DNA of 64,000 nt from Streptomyces sp. NBC_00341. GTDB taxonomy: Bacteria; Actinomycetota; Actinomycetes; Streptomycetales; Streptomycetaceae. Position numbers and translations under genes: made by a program. The stretch spans positions 1 through 64,000 of the forward strand of contig NZ_CP108003.1 in assembly GCF_041435055.1 (NCBI RefSeq). The letters are read 5' to 3'. The notes under the pieces were generated by a model that did no database searches, was not told the DNA's origin, and saw only the letters and a list, made by a program, of their open reading frames with translations. This document shows, piece by piece, positions 46,790 through 55,530 of this stretch (within the stretch, counting starts at the first letter, position 1; each line of letters opens with the position of its first letter).

Positions 46790-47521
46790 ATGAAGGCACC
46801 ACTGCGCACACTTCGCCTCGCCGCGGTCAACATCGACGGGGTTCTGCTCAATGACACGTTCAGCCCCGTCCTGCACCGTCTCGTGGTCGAGTGGGGCGGC
46901 ACCTATACGGCCGAGCTCGAACGGCGAATGCTGTCGCAGCCGCAGAGTGCGGTGGCGCGCCTGCTGGTCGAGACGACCGGTGTGAACGCGACCGTGCAGG
47001 AGGTGATCCAGGCCTACTTCGCGGTCCGCGAGCGCTATCTGCGCGAGCATCCGGTGCGACTCCTGCCGGGGGCCCTTGCGTTGCTCGAACGGCTGGCGGC
47101 CCTGGGCCTCGACCTCGTGTGCTACGGCGGCCTCGAAGCAGACCACTTCCATCGCCATCTCGGTGCGGAGACCGCACGGTTCACCGCACCCGGGTACATC
47201 TGCACCAACGACTGCCGGCCCGGGATCCGGGAGATCGTCGAGGACTCCTTCTCCCTCCGCCACGACCAGGTGCTCTTCATCGACGACGCCGCGTCGTTCG
47301 CGGTCCGGGCGCGCGAGCTGGACGTGCCCTTCATCGGACACCCCAGCCACTACGAGAACAGCTTCCAGCCGGAACTGATGCGCGAGGCCGGCGCCCGGCA
47401 CGTGGCCGGTTCGCTGGACGAGATCGACGAAGCACTGGTGCGCAGGCTCGACCAGGAGGCCGGGGACGGAACGGTATGGCGAAACGCCGGCCGGCCCGCC
47501 GCCCAGGAGGTGGGCAGATGA
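46790..47521 (+). CDS. HAD-superfamily phosphatase, probably for butyrolactone synthesis
   Basis: A 243-residue HAD hydrolase. The first motif is AVNIDGVLLN (the usual DxD is changed to DG). VCYGGLEADHF fits motif II and VLFIDDAASFAVRARELDVPFIGHPS fits motif IV. It lies next to afsA and directly upstream of an SDR (ATGA overlap). AfsA products carry a phosphate that must be removed; MmfP in the methylenomycin-furan pathway is a HAD phosphatase doing this. The altered motif I (second Asp replaced by Gly) leaves catalysis uncertain. Confidence 0.7.
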   Translation: MKAPLRTLRLAAVNIDGVLLNDTFSPVLHRLVVEWGGTYTAELERRMLSQPQSAVARLLVETTGVNATVQEVIQAYFAVRERYLREHPVRLLPGALALLERLAALGLDLVCYGGLEADHFHRHLGAETARFTAPGYICTNDCRPGIREIVEDSFSLRHDQVLFIDDAASFAVRARELDVPFIGHPSHYENSFQPELMREAGARHVAGSLDEIDEALVRRLDQEAGDGTVWRNAGRPAAQEVGR

Positions 47522-48291
47522 ACAGCGCCGCAGCCCCGGCCCTTGAGGGGAAGGTCGTGATCGTCCACGGTGCCAGCAGCGGCATCGGGGCCGCCGCCGG
47601 GCGGGTGTTCGCCCGCCACGGCGCCGTCGTGGTGCTGACCGCGCGCCGGGAGGACCGGCTGCGCGAGCTGGTCGGCCGGCTGCGCGCCACGGGTGCGGAG
47701 GCGAGCCACCACGTGGTGGACGTGCGGGACGGGGAGGCCGTGCGGCGCGCGGTGGACAGCACCGTCCAGCGCTACGGGCGGCTGGACGGCGCCTTCAACA
47801 ACGCGGGCGTCGGCCTGCCGAGAACCCCGATGCACCTCATCGAGGACGACGTGTACGAACGCGTCCTGTCGACGAACGTGACAGGCGTGTGGAACTGCAT
47901 GCGCCACGAGATCGCGGCCATGCTCAAGGGCGGGGGCGGGGCGATCGTCAACACGAGCAGTGTCGGCGGGCTGGTGGCCTCCTCCACCGGGGCGCCCTAC
48001 ATCGCGTCGAAGCACGCGGTGCTCGGGCTGACCAAGGCGGCCGCGGTCGAGTACGCCCCGCACGGCATTCGCGTCAACGCGATCGCTCCGGGGCTGACCC
48101 GCTCCGAGATGATGGACGACTGGTTCGCGAGCTCGCCGGAAGTGGAGGAGAGGGCCTCCCGGTCCGCTCCGCAGGCGCGGGCGGCCGACCCGGAGGAAGT
48201 GGCGGAGACGGCGGCCTGGCTCTGCAGTGACCTGGCAAGTTTTGTCACGGGGGCCACGTTGCCGGTGGACGGAGGGCGTACCGCCTGGTGA
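47518..48291 (+). CDS. SDR reductase, probably for butyrolactone synthesis
   Basis: A 257-residue short-chain reductase: GASSGIG (residues 19-25), NNAG, Ser in NTSSVGGL, and YIASK. It overlaps the HAD gene. In Streptomyces signalling clusters an SDR (JadW2-like) reduces the keto group of the butyrolactone precursor. A polyketide ketoreductase role is less likely given the context. Confidence 0.8.
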   Translation: MNSAAAPALEGKVVIVHGASSGIGAAAGRVFARHGAVVVLTARREDRLRELVGRLRATGAEASHHVVDVRDGEAVRRAVDSTVQRYGRLDGAFNNAGVGLPRTPMHLIEDDVYERVLSTNVTGVWNCMRHEIAAMLKGGGGAIVNTSSVGGLVASSTGAPYIASKHAVLGLTKAAAVEYAPHGIRVNAIAPGLTRSEMMDDWFASSPEVEERASRSAPQARAADPEEVAETAAWLCSDLASFVTGATLPVDGGRTAW

Positions 48292-48364
48292 GCCGGGACG
48301 GGTGGGGCGGGTCCGTCCCACAACTGCTGACGGGCCTTCGTGCCGGAGACGGGACCGGGTAAGG

Positions 48365-48388
48365 TAGTCACATTCGGTTTGTTAGTGA
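48365..48388. promoter_or_regulatory. Possible ARE half-site upstream of the receptor gene
   Basis: TAGTCACATTCGGTTTGTTA sits just before the TetR-family gene at 48403. The CGGTTTGTTAG core resembles GCGGTTTGCTAG upstream of the second receptor gene. Autoregulation is common in this family. Confidence 0.5.
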
Positions 48389-48402
48389 TCGGAGCGGGGG
48401 CC

Positions 48403-49068
48403 ATGGCGCAGCAGGAGCGTGCGATACGAACCCGCCGTGCTGTTATCGAGGCAGCCGCCGCGGTCTTCGCCGAACGGGGCTACGCGGCGGCCACCATGGC
48501 CGAGATCCTTCAGCGGGCCGGAATGACCAAGGGCGCCCTGTACTTCCACTTCGACTCCAAGGAAATGCTGGCGCGCGGAGTCATAGAGGCGCAGGTCGAC
48601 CCCGCCCAGTGGGCTCCGCGCGAGTTGAAGCTGCAGGAGTGGATCGACGTCGGCATGACGCTGGCCGAGCGGATCCCCAGCGATGTCGTCCTGCTCGCGG
48701 GCATCCGGCTCTCGGCCGACATGCAGGGCCGGACCCGGTTCGGCAGCGCGTGGCCCACCTGGACCGGTCTGGTCGCCAAGCTGCTCACCGAGGCGAAGGA
48801 ACAGGGAGAAGTGCTCCCGCACGTCGACCCGGAGGAGACCTCGCAGGCTTTCGTCGGTGCGTGGGTCGGTACACAGCTCGTGTCGGAGGCCGAGGCCCGC
48901 TGGGGGGACCTCAGCCAACGTGTCTCCGTGCTGTACAACCTCGTACTGCCCGCCATCGCCACGCCCGCGGCGCTGATGAGGCTGGACACCGCGCCGGACC
49001 GGGGCGCCCGGGTCCTCGCGGAGTTCCAGGACCCGGACGGCACACCGCTCACGTCCGCCGAGGCGTAG
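48403..49068 (+). CDS. TetR-family gamma-butyrolactone receptor (ArpA/ScbR type)
   Basis: A 221-residue repressor. The N-terminus QERAIRTRRAVIEAAAAVFAERGYAAATMAEILQRAGMTKGALYFHFDSKEMLA is the ArpA-type helix-turn-helix. The C-terminal ligand domain contains GSAWPTWTGLVAKLL with the conserved tryptophan. It likely binds ARE sites here and at afsA and SARP promoters and is released by the butyrolactone. GGAG lies about 9 bases before the ATG. Confidence 0.85.
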   Translation: MAQQERAIRTRRAVIEAAAAVFAERGYAAATMAEILQRAGMTKGALYFHFDSKEMLARGVIEAQVDPAQWAPRELKLQEWIDVGMTLAERIPSDVVLLAGIRLSADMQGRTRFGSAWPTWTGLVAKLLTEAKEQGEVLPHVDPEETSQAFVGAWVGTQLVSEAEARWGDLSQRVSVLYNLVLPAIATPAALMRLDTAPDRGARVLAEFQDPDGTPLTSAEA

Positions 49069-49335
49069 CAGGCACAGCAGGTATCTCCGTGGTCCGTGCG
49101 TCTGTCTGATGTCTGACGGCAGAAGTACGGACCATCGCCGTCTTTCTCCCCGCACTGGAGCCGTGCTGGATTCTTGCTGTCGTCGGCATCGTGAGGCTGT
49201 CGACGACAGCGAGGACGGGTGCGGCGGCACGGCGCCCGGAAGTCGCGGGACGACCGCGTTCACGTGCAGTCACTTCTTCTTTCGCTGACGGTGCTTGGCC
49301 GTCCCGGGGTGGCCGGCAGCAGCAAGAACCTCTAG

Positions 49336-49360
49336 AAACCAACCAGATATGCGGTTTGCT
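49336..49360. promoter_or_regulatory. ARE-like inverted repeat upstream of the second receptor gene
   Basis: AAACC (49336-49340) and GGTTT (49353-49357) flank AACCAGATATGC. The element resembles ArpA/ScbR operators and lies about 90 bp before the TetR-type start. Confidence 0.6.
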
Positions 49361-49445
49361 AGGGTGCTCTGAGCGAGGCACCGCTGTCCGCGGCGACCGG
49401 AGTGGGGACCCGGCGTGCCGCTCAGGGCGGAATGAGGAGGAACTC

Positions 49446-50084
49446 ATGGTCAAGCAGGAGCGAGCGGCCCGTACTCGTCGTGCTCTCATCAACGCGGCCG
49501 CGGAGATCTTCGCGGACGACGGATACGCACTGGCCTCCCTTCCTGCGATCAGCAAACGGGCCGGAGTGAGCACCGGCGCCCTGCACTTCCACTTTCCGAG
49601 CAAGGACTCCTTGGCGCTCGCGGTGGAGAGCGACGCGGAGCTCGCCGTACGCACCATGCTCGAACAGTGCAGCGACTCGTCGGCCACCGCGCCGCAGTGC
49701 CTGGGGCGCGCCGTCACGCTGCTGCTCGACGCGGTCGGTTCGGACCCCGTGGTCCGGGGAGGCCTCCGGCTGGGCGGCGATCCGTCCCGCAAACGTGGCG
49801 GCGGTGTCATCGCCTGCTGGCACGAGTGGGTCCGCGATGTGCTCGTGCGGGCCAGGGAAGAGGGCGAGCTGTCGGAGCAGATCTCCCCGGAGTACGCGGC
49901 CGTCGCCATCGCGGCGGCCGTCGCCGGCGTCGCGTTGTTCGGCGGCATCTGCGCTCCGCCACAGCTGCCGCACGCGTACGTGGTCCAGTTCCGGGAATTC
50001 CTCCTGTCCTGGCCGGCCACGTCGATGTGGCAGGAACGGCCTCGGCAGGTCGGCGGGCCGGCCGAGGTGGTCGAGTCCGGTTGA
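49446..50084 (+). CDS. TetR-family receptor homologue (pseudo-receptor candidate)
   Basis: A 212-residue protein with an ArpA-like DNA-binding region (QERAARTRRALINAAAEIFADDGYALASLPAISKRAGVSTGALHFHFPSKDSLALAV). The ligand domain differs from the first receptor and lacks the same tryptophan context. GAGGAGGAA precedes the ATG. In many clusters a second homologue (JadR2, ScbR2) binds the end product rather than butyrolactone. That division of labour is inferred here. Confidence 0.8.
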   Translation: MVKQERAARTRRALINAAAEIFADDGYALASLPAISKRAGVSTGALHFHFPSKDSLALAVESDAELAVRTMLEQCSDSSATAPQCLGRAVTLLLDAVGSDPVVRGGLRLGGDPSRKRGGGVIACWHEWVRDVLVRAREEGELSEQISPEYAAVAIAAAVAGVALFGGICAPPQLPHAYVVQFREFLLSWPATSMWQERPRQVGGPAEVVESG

Positions 50085-50179
50085 AGGGTGCCGGGTCCTG
50101 CCCGGCTCAAGTCGTACTCCAGCAGGACACCGCACCCTTGGTCCGGTGATTCGGGCCGTTGAAGAGGGGGCCAGCACGC

Positions 50180-51145
50180 ATGTCGTCGCAAGTGCACGTG
50201 GCCGAACACGCGATCTCTGTGGCAGCTCCTGTCGGCGTGGTCTACGGCCTCCTCGCGGACCCGCTCCGCTGGCCCGTGCTGTTCCCGTCGTACGTCCACG
50301 TCGAGCGCATCGACGGTGACGGTTTCCGTGAACTGCTGCACCTGTGGGACATGACGAGCGACGGACTGCGCGCCCTGCACGTACGCCGCCACCTGCACCC
50401 GCACACCAGGACCGTGGAGACCGAGCGGATCGAACCCCTGACGCAGCAGGTCACCGGGCGCGGCGTCTGGCGTGTGACGCCCGGTAGCGGCGGCGGCAGC
50501 GTGCTGACCCTGCGCAGGGAACTCGGGCCGTCCCCCTTCCCGGTGCCCTCTGCCGGGGCCGGGGAGGCGGCACAGGTGCTCGACACGGAGGTCAGGGCCC
50601 GGCTCGACGAGGTCAGGGCGGTGGCCGAGCGCTGGGAGCGGCTGGACGAACTACTGCTGGCCTTCTCTGACAGCGTCCACACCAACGGGCCGCCCGAGCT
50701 GGTCTACGACTTCCTCCAGCGCGTCGAGGACTGGCCCGACCTGGTTCCGCACATCGAGTGGACCGAGGTCAGCACGGACGCTCCGGGCGTGCAGGTCGTC
50801 GATATCGACAGCACCGCCTGGGACGGCGGCGACACCGTCACCTCGGGCGCCGTCCGGCTCTGCTTCCCGGCTGCCGGATACATCGTCCACAAGGACGTGG
50901 TGCCGCCCGAGATCCTCGCGGGGCACACCGTCCAGTGGTCCTTGCTGCCGGACAGTTCGGGACTCACCGCGGTCTGTACGCACTCCGTGATGCTCAGGGA
51001 AGAGGCTCTCGTCTCCTTCCTCGGCGCCGGAGCCACCCTCACCGACGCCCGTCACGAGGTGCGTACGGGGCTGGGACAGGCCAGTGCCGAGATCCTCGGG
51101 CTGGCCAAGTGGCATGCGGAGAGCGCCCTGCGCCGCGTGGGGTGA
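50180..51145 (+). CDS. Second didomain aromatase/cyclase homologue
   Basis: A 321-residue protein with two SRPBCC domains (EHAISVAAPVGVVYGLLADPLRWPVLFPSYVHVERI and FSDSVHTNGPPELVYDFLQRVEDWPDLVPHIEWTEV). It is a diverged paralogue of the aromatase at 18333-19268, even ending with an LAKWHAES motif like the other's YAKSHAES. It opens a plus-strand operon with an acyl-CoA dehydrogenase-like gene, a PPTase gene and a condensation-like gene. Two didomain cyclases are unexpected for one angucycline, so it may act on another intermediate. Confidence 0.85.
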   Translation: MSSQVHVAEHAISVAAPVGVVYGLLADPLRWPVLFPSYVHVERIDGDGFRELLHLWDMTSDGLRALHVRRHLHPHTRTVETERIEPLTQQVTGRGVWRVTPGSGGGSVLTLRRELGPSPFPVPSAGAGEAAQVLDTEVRARLDEVRAVAERWERLDELLLAFSDSVHTNGPPELVYDFLQRVEDWPDLVPHIEWTEVSTDAPGVQVVDIDSTAWDGGDTVTSGAVRLCFPAAGYIVHKDVVPPEILAGHTVQWSLLPDSSGLTAVCTHSVMLREEALVSFLGAGATLTDARHEVRTGLGQASAEILGLAKWHAESALRRVG

Positions 51146-51179
51146 CCACGCGGACCGGACGGACGAGGAGGACACGCCG

Positions 51180-52481
51180 ATGGGCGTTAGCGGGCAGGGA
51201 TCGCTCCTGCGGGACGAGCGGGCGGCCGCACCGGCCGTCGCGCCGCCCTTTCACGCGGCGGCGCCGCTGCCCCCCGCCGCGACGAGGCGTGCCCGGCGTC
51301 TTGAGGGGCTGCTGGGCGACCCGCGCGACCGGGCCAACCCGTACGGCCACCACGCACTGACGCTTCCCGGCGGGCTGCCCGCGCTCAGCGGCATCGCCGC
51401 GTCCGAGGTCCGGTCGGCCGGTGAGAGCGGGTACTTCGGCGGTGCCGAGGCACTGGTCGCCGCCCTGCGCCCGCTCTTCCGCCGGGACCTGGCCCTGGGC
51501 CACGCCACCGTCACCGGGGCCCTGTTCGCGGCCGACGGGCCGGACGGGCCGATGCCGGCCCGGACGGTGGAACTGGCCCGGCTGCTGGGGCCGGCCGCGC
51601 TGAGCGCCGCGGCCGGAACCGCGCTGCGCGCCGCGGTGCGGGCCGTCTCGGAGGGGGAGCGGAAGACGCCGGGGCTGTCACGCTGGCGCGCCTCGCTCGC
51701 CCGGAGTTTCGCCGACCTGGCCGCCTGCGAGAGCCTGACGGCCGTGGCGCTGCGGTCCCTGACCCGTTCGCCCGGTACGGGGCAGGCCCTGCGGGCCGCG
51801 GCGGGCTGCGTCGTACCCGGTCTGGCGGCCGAGATCCTGGACGAATCCGTACTCACGCTGGGCGAATGCGGTCACGAGCCCGGCAGCGCCGCGCTGCGGT
51901 GGTGCGCCAAGACGGCGGCCGAGGTGTCCTACGTACGCGAGACGATCGGCATGGCCAACTGCCGGGCCGAACTGATGCATGAGCTGCCGTCGTCAGCGGG
52001 CCCCGGCGGCGGCCGCGTGGCGGCGCGGCCCACCGCGGCGCGCGGGGACGCGGACTTCGACTGGGCGGCGGAGCTGCACGGTGTCCTGGACGCCGCGGCG
52101 GCCCACGGCTCCGGCGACGCGGACCGTCCGGTCCCCGGGCAGACCCGGGCGGCGCGGCGGCTGCTCGCCGAACGCCGGCTGCTGACCGGAGCGGACAGGT
52201 CCATGGCCCAGGCGGGCACGGCGGCGGCCGAGCGGTATGCCCAGCTCCTCACGGTCTGCGCGGTGCTGGGCGTCCACCGGGACGCCGCTCTGTACGGCGG
52301 CAGCCGCTTCCTCGCCTCCGGGGCGTGGTCGACGCTCGCGCTCACCCGCGCCGTCCAGCGCCTCGGCCTGCCGCCGGTCGGCCCGTTCGTCGAGGCGCAG
52401 GCGGCTGTCGAGGCGGAGCTGGACAGCCGGGACCGGCTGCGAGCCGACTGCGACCTGCACGCCACCAGGATTCTGTGGTGA
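51180..52481 (+). CDS. Distant acyl-CoA dehydrogenase-like protein
   Basis: A 433-residue protein. Segments such as SGYFGGAEALVAALRPLFRRDLALGHATVTGALF and the C-terminal helical region (RYAQLLTVCAVLGVHRDA, SRFLASGAWSTLALTRAVQRLG) resemble the fold of acyl-CoA dehydrogenases. The catalytic glutamate and FAD-binding signatures are not evident, so oxidase activity is doubtful. GAGGAGGA lies upstream of the ATG. It lies between the second aromatase and the PPTase, which overlaps its stop. The function is unknown. Confidence 0.45.
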   Translation: MGVSGQGSLLRDERAAAPAVAPPFHAAAPLPPAATRRARRLEGLLGDPRDRANPYGHHALTLPGGLPALSGIAASEVRSAGESGYFGGAEALVAALRPLFRRDLALGHATVTGALFAADGPDGPMPARTVELARLLGPAALSAAAGTALRAAVRAVSEGERKTPGLSRWRASLARSFADLAACESLTAVALRSLTRSPGTGQALRAAAGCVVPGLAAEILDESVLTLGECGHEPGSAALRWCAKTAAEVSYVRETIGMANCRAELMHELPSSAGPGGGRVAARPTAARGDADFDWAAELHGVLDAAAAHGSGDADRPVPGQTRAARRLLAERRLLTGADRSMAQAGTAAAERYAQLLTVCAVLGVHRDAALYGGSRFLASGAWSTLALTRAVQRLGLPPVGPFVEAQAAVEAELDSRDRLRADCDLHATRILW

Positions 52482-53311
52482 GCGCCCTGGACGCCGCGGA
52501 GGTCACCGCGGCCGGCAGTGCGGCGCCGGTGTACGTATCCAGCCCCGACGGTCCGTGGGATTCGGTGCAGAGTCGTTTCTGCAGTGCGGGGCGCGTGATC
52601 GTGCACACCACATGGGGGGCGTGGGCGCCGGCGGCGCTGCTCGATCCCGAACTCCGTCAGACGCTGGGCCAGGACTGGCCCCGCTACCGGCAGTTCCCCG
52701 GAACCGGGCAGCGCCTGGGCTTCGCCGCCTCGCGCTACCTCATGAAGTACACCGTCGCCGCGGCCTTGGAGATCCCCGTCCAGACCATCGACTTCACCTT
52801 CCGGCCCGGTGGACGGCCCGGAGTACGCGGCTGGGACGAGCTCTCGCTGAGCCTGGCGCACACCGACGAACTGCTCCTGGTCGGCGTGAGCGGCACCGGC
52901 CCGATCGGCGTGGATGTCGAACGGGCCGACCGGCCCGTCCCCTTCGAGCTGATGGGCGAGGAGGTGTGCACCCCCGTCGAGGCCGAGCGGCTGAGGGCGA
53001 TGCCCGAGGAGCGACAGCGTGCCGAACTGCTGCGGCTGTGGACCCTGAAGGAGGCGTACACCAAGGCGCTCGGCTACGGGCTGCGCCACAGCTTCTCCCG
53101 GGTTGGCTTCGAGGAGGGCGCCGACGGGCGCATCAGGCTGGCCGCGCCCGCACCGGACGCCGACGCCTGGGCCTTCGGCACCCACCTGGTTCAGGACCGG
53201 TACCTGGTCAGTGAGGCCCACCGCGGACCGCTGCCCGGCCCGGCGGCGGACCTGCCCGCGGCCGCCGGCGCCGCCGCCGTGGGGGACGAGGGCGCGCGGG
53301 ACCGGGGATGA
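52478..53311 (+). CDS. Sfp-type 4'-phosphopantetheinyl transferase
   Basis: A 277-residue protein. The signature motifs are IGVDVERADRP (metal-binding Asp and Glu) and RLWTLKEAYTKALGYGL. It transfers phosphopantetheine from CoA to carrier proteins, here most likely Ser43 of the type II PKS ACP. The GTG start overlaps the preceding stop and its own stop overlaps the next start. The C-terminal 25 residues are Ala/Gly-rich and unconserved. Confidence 0.9.
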   Translation: MSALDAAEVTAAGSAAPVYVSSPDGPWDSVQSRFCSAGRVIVHTTWGAWAPAALLDPELRQTLGQDWPRYRQFPGTGQRLGFAASRYLMKYTVAAALEIPVQTIDFTFRPGGRPGVRGWDELSLSLAHTDELLLVGVSGTGPIGVDVERADRPVPFELMGEEVCTPVEAERLRAMPEERQRAELLRLWTLKEAYTKALGYGLRHSFSRVGFEEGADGRIRLAAPAPDADAWAFGTHLVQDRYLVSEAHRGPLPGPAADLPAAAGAAAVGDEGARDRG

Positions 53312-55398
53312 GCGGCGGACGTCCGAGCCCGGGCGGCGTCCTGTGCGTGACCCACACGGCGTCCGCCACGGCACCGGACGGCTCTCAGGTGCTCGAACTG
53401 CACGGGCCGCTGACACCGGTCGAGGCCGACCGGCTGGCGGCCCGGTTCGTCGAGCGCCATCGCGCCTTCTCCGTCCTGTTCGCCAGCCACACCGACAGCC
53501 GCCACACCCTGACGTTCATCCCGCGTGGCACCGCCCCGCCGGGCCCGGTGCCCCTCTCGTCCGAACTGCTCGCCGACGTACTGCTGCTGCCGGTGGGCGC
53601 GTGGACCGTGCCACTGACCGGCACCCAGCGCGCCCGGGTGCGGGCGGCCCTGCGCACCCCGGACGATCCCGGCCGCCACGTCGAGCAGGTGGCCCTGCAC
53701 TGGACCGGCCCCCTGGACGCGCACCGCTTCGTGGCCGCCTGGCAGTCGGTGGCCGCCCGCGAATCGGTGCTGCGCAGCGCGTTCGACTGGGTGGCCACGC
53801 CCCGGCTGGTGCTGCACGACCACGCGCACATCGACATCGTCCACCGCTCCCGTGAGGCGGTCCCTTCCTGGGACGATCTGCTCGCGCACGACCGTGCCCA
53901 GGGCTTCGTGCTGAACCGCGCCGGACTGCTGAGGCTGACGCTGATCGAGGATGCCCCGTCCGGGGAGGGCGCGTCCGTACCCGGTACCCGCGTCCTGCTC
54001 ACGTATCACCGGGCGCTCCTGGACGAGCGCGGCGTACACGTCCTGCTGCGCGCCTTCTACCGCGCGTATCTGGCGGGCGGGTCGCTGCCCGGCGGGGACC
54101 GGCGCCCCGATGTCCGCGACCACGCCCGCTGGCTGGCCGGGCAGTCCCCGGACGCCGCACGCGCCTACTGGACCCGCGCCGCCCCGCCCCCGGACGCAGC
54201 GGTGAGCCCCGGACAGCAGGGTGGCCCCACCCGGCAGAGCGGGGACGCCCAGGCGCGGCGCCGCCTTTCCCCGGCGCAGGTGCTGCGGCTGAGGGCCTGG
54301 GTGACCGCTCGGGGCGCCGGGGAGAGCAGCGCGCTGCACCTGGTGTGGGCGCTGCTGCTCCACCGGGCCATGGGGACCGGTGGCCGCCCGGGTCACGTCA
54401 CCTTCGACGTACGGCTTTCGGGGCGGGACGTCGCGCTGCCGGGCGCCACCGACGTGCCGGGTCTGCTGGGCGGCTGCGCCCCGCTGACGGTGAACGTCGA
54501 CCCGGTGGAGCCGCTGGAAACGCTGATATCCAGGCTGCGCGACGCCGCACTGGACATGGCCATCTATCCGTGGGTGAGCGACGAGCTGCTGAGCGAGTGG
54601 ACCGGGCGCGGTGCGCGGCAGACGGGCACCATCATCGATTTCGACAGCAGGCCACCGATGATCCCGGCCGTGCGCGCGGAACTCGCGGCGCAGGGAGTCC
54701 GGGTCGACGTACCGCGCCTCGTCGGCGGTTCGGGCGCCTCGGTCACGCTCGTGGCGCGTCACGAGCCGGACGGCAGTCTCAGCCTGACCTCGCTCTACGA
54801 CCGCGCGGTGCTGCGGGACGCGGATGCCGCGCTGCTGCTCTCGCAGTGTGTGCGGATGCTGCGTGCCCTGGCGGACTTCACCGACACGGGCACAACCGTC
54901 GCGCAACTGGTCCGGGTGCTGGACGGCCTGGGCGTGCCGCACGCGGCGGTGCGGCCGCCGGGGCGTCAGGGCGCCCGCCGGCCGTCCCTGACCGTGCTGA
55001 GGACCGGAGAACCGGGCGCGGACGTCATCTGCCTGGTCGCGCGGGAGGGCGTGGTGTCCGGCGCGTACGAGCGCTTCGCCCGCCGGCACGACGGCCCGGA
55101 ACACATCGTCGAACTGAACTGCCAGGAAACCCCGCTCGCATTGCCGCCCGCGCTCGTGGAGGTGGTGCGCGGGGCCAGGCTGCTGCTGTGCGGCTGCGGA
55201 CCGGGCGCGGTGACGGCGTACGAGATCGCGCGCACCGCCGCGGCCGGCCGGGACCCGGTCGTGGTGATGGCGGGCACGGGCAGTGCGGAGGCGAGTGCGG
55301 ACGCGCTCGCGGTCGGCCTGCGCTCGGCGATGACGGGCAGGCTGACGGCGCGTGACGCGGACCTTCCGTCCCGCAAGCACGGCAACCCCTCGCAGTAG
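53308..55398 (+). CDS. Degenerate condensation/thioesterase-like protein with a PccB-derived tail
   Basis: A 696-residue protein. About residues 105-530 resemble an NRPS condensation domain (LDAHRFVAAWQSVAARESVLRSAF, then a middle motif TYHRALLDERG in place of HHxxxDG, then CAPLTVNVDPVEPLETLISRLRDAALDM). The last 150 residues resemble a thioesterase, with CGCGPGAVTAYEIAR in place of GxSxGG. There are no adenylation or carrier domains. The last 12 residues (DLPSRKHGNPSQ) match the C-terminus of PccB (ELPSRKHGNPPL), suggesting a recombination scar. Both active sites look altered. It could be a scaffold, an acyltransferase or inactive. Confidence 0.6.
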   Translation: MSGGRPSPGGVLCVTHTASATAPDGSQVLELHGPLTPVEADRLAARFVERHRAFSVLFASHTDSRHTLTFIPRGTAPPGPVPLSSELLADVLLLPVGAWTVPLTGTQRARVRAALRTPDDPGRHVEQVALHWTGPLDAHRFVAAWQSVAARESVLRSAFDWVATPRLVLHDHAHIDIVHRSREAVPSWDDLLAHDRAQGFVLNRAGLLRLTLIEDAPSGEGASVPGTRVLLTYHRALLDERGVHVLLRAFYRAYLAGGSLPGGDRRPDVRDHARWLAGQSPDAARAYWTRAAPPPDAAVSPGQQGGPTRQSGDAQARRRLSPAQVLRLRAWVTARGAGESSALHLVWALLLHRAMGTGGRPGHVTFDVRLSGRDVALPGATDVPGLLGGCAPLTVNVDPVEPLETLISRLRDAALDMAIYPWVSDELLSEWTGRGARQTGTIIDFDSRPPMIPAVRAELAAQGVRVDVPRLVGGSGASVTLVARHEPDGSLSLTSLYDRAVLRDADAALLLSQCVRMLRALADFTDTGTTVAQLVRVLDGLGVPHAAVRPPGRQGARRPSLTVLRTGEPGADVICLVAREGVVSGAYERFARRHDGPEHIVELNCQETPLALPPALVEVVRGARLLLCGCGPGAVTAYEIARTAAAGRDPVVVMAGTGSAEASADALAVGLRSAMTGRLTARDADLPSRKHGNPSQ

Positions 55399-55458
55399 AA
55401 GGGGAGTAGCGCCGCCTTGCCCCCCTTTTTCTCCGAACAGGGGTCAGGGCGGTCGCAA

Positions 55459-55487
55459 TTGACAAACCGCCTGTGCTGTTTTTTAAT
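55459..55487 (+). promoter_or_regulatory. Promoter with overlapping ARE-like sequence upstream of SARP 1
   Basis: TTGACA (55459-55464), 17 bases, TTTAAT (55482-55487) fits a sigma-70-type promoter. ACAAACCGCCTGTGCTGTTTT within it carries the CAAACCGC half-site seen inverted upstream of the receptor genes (GCGGTTTG), so a butyrolactone receptor may block it. Confidence 0.6.
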
Positions 55488-55530
55488 GTGAGTCTTGTGT
55501 ACCAGGACAGAAGCCAAGGAGGCGAGCTGC

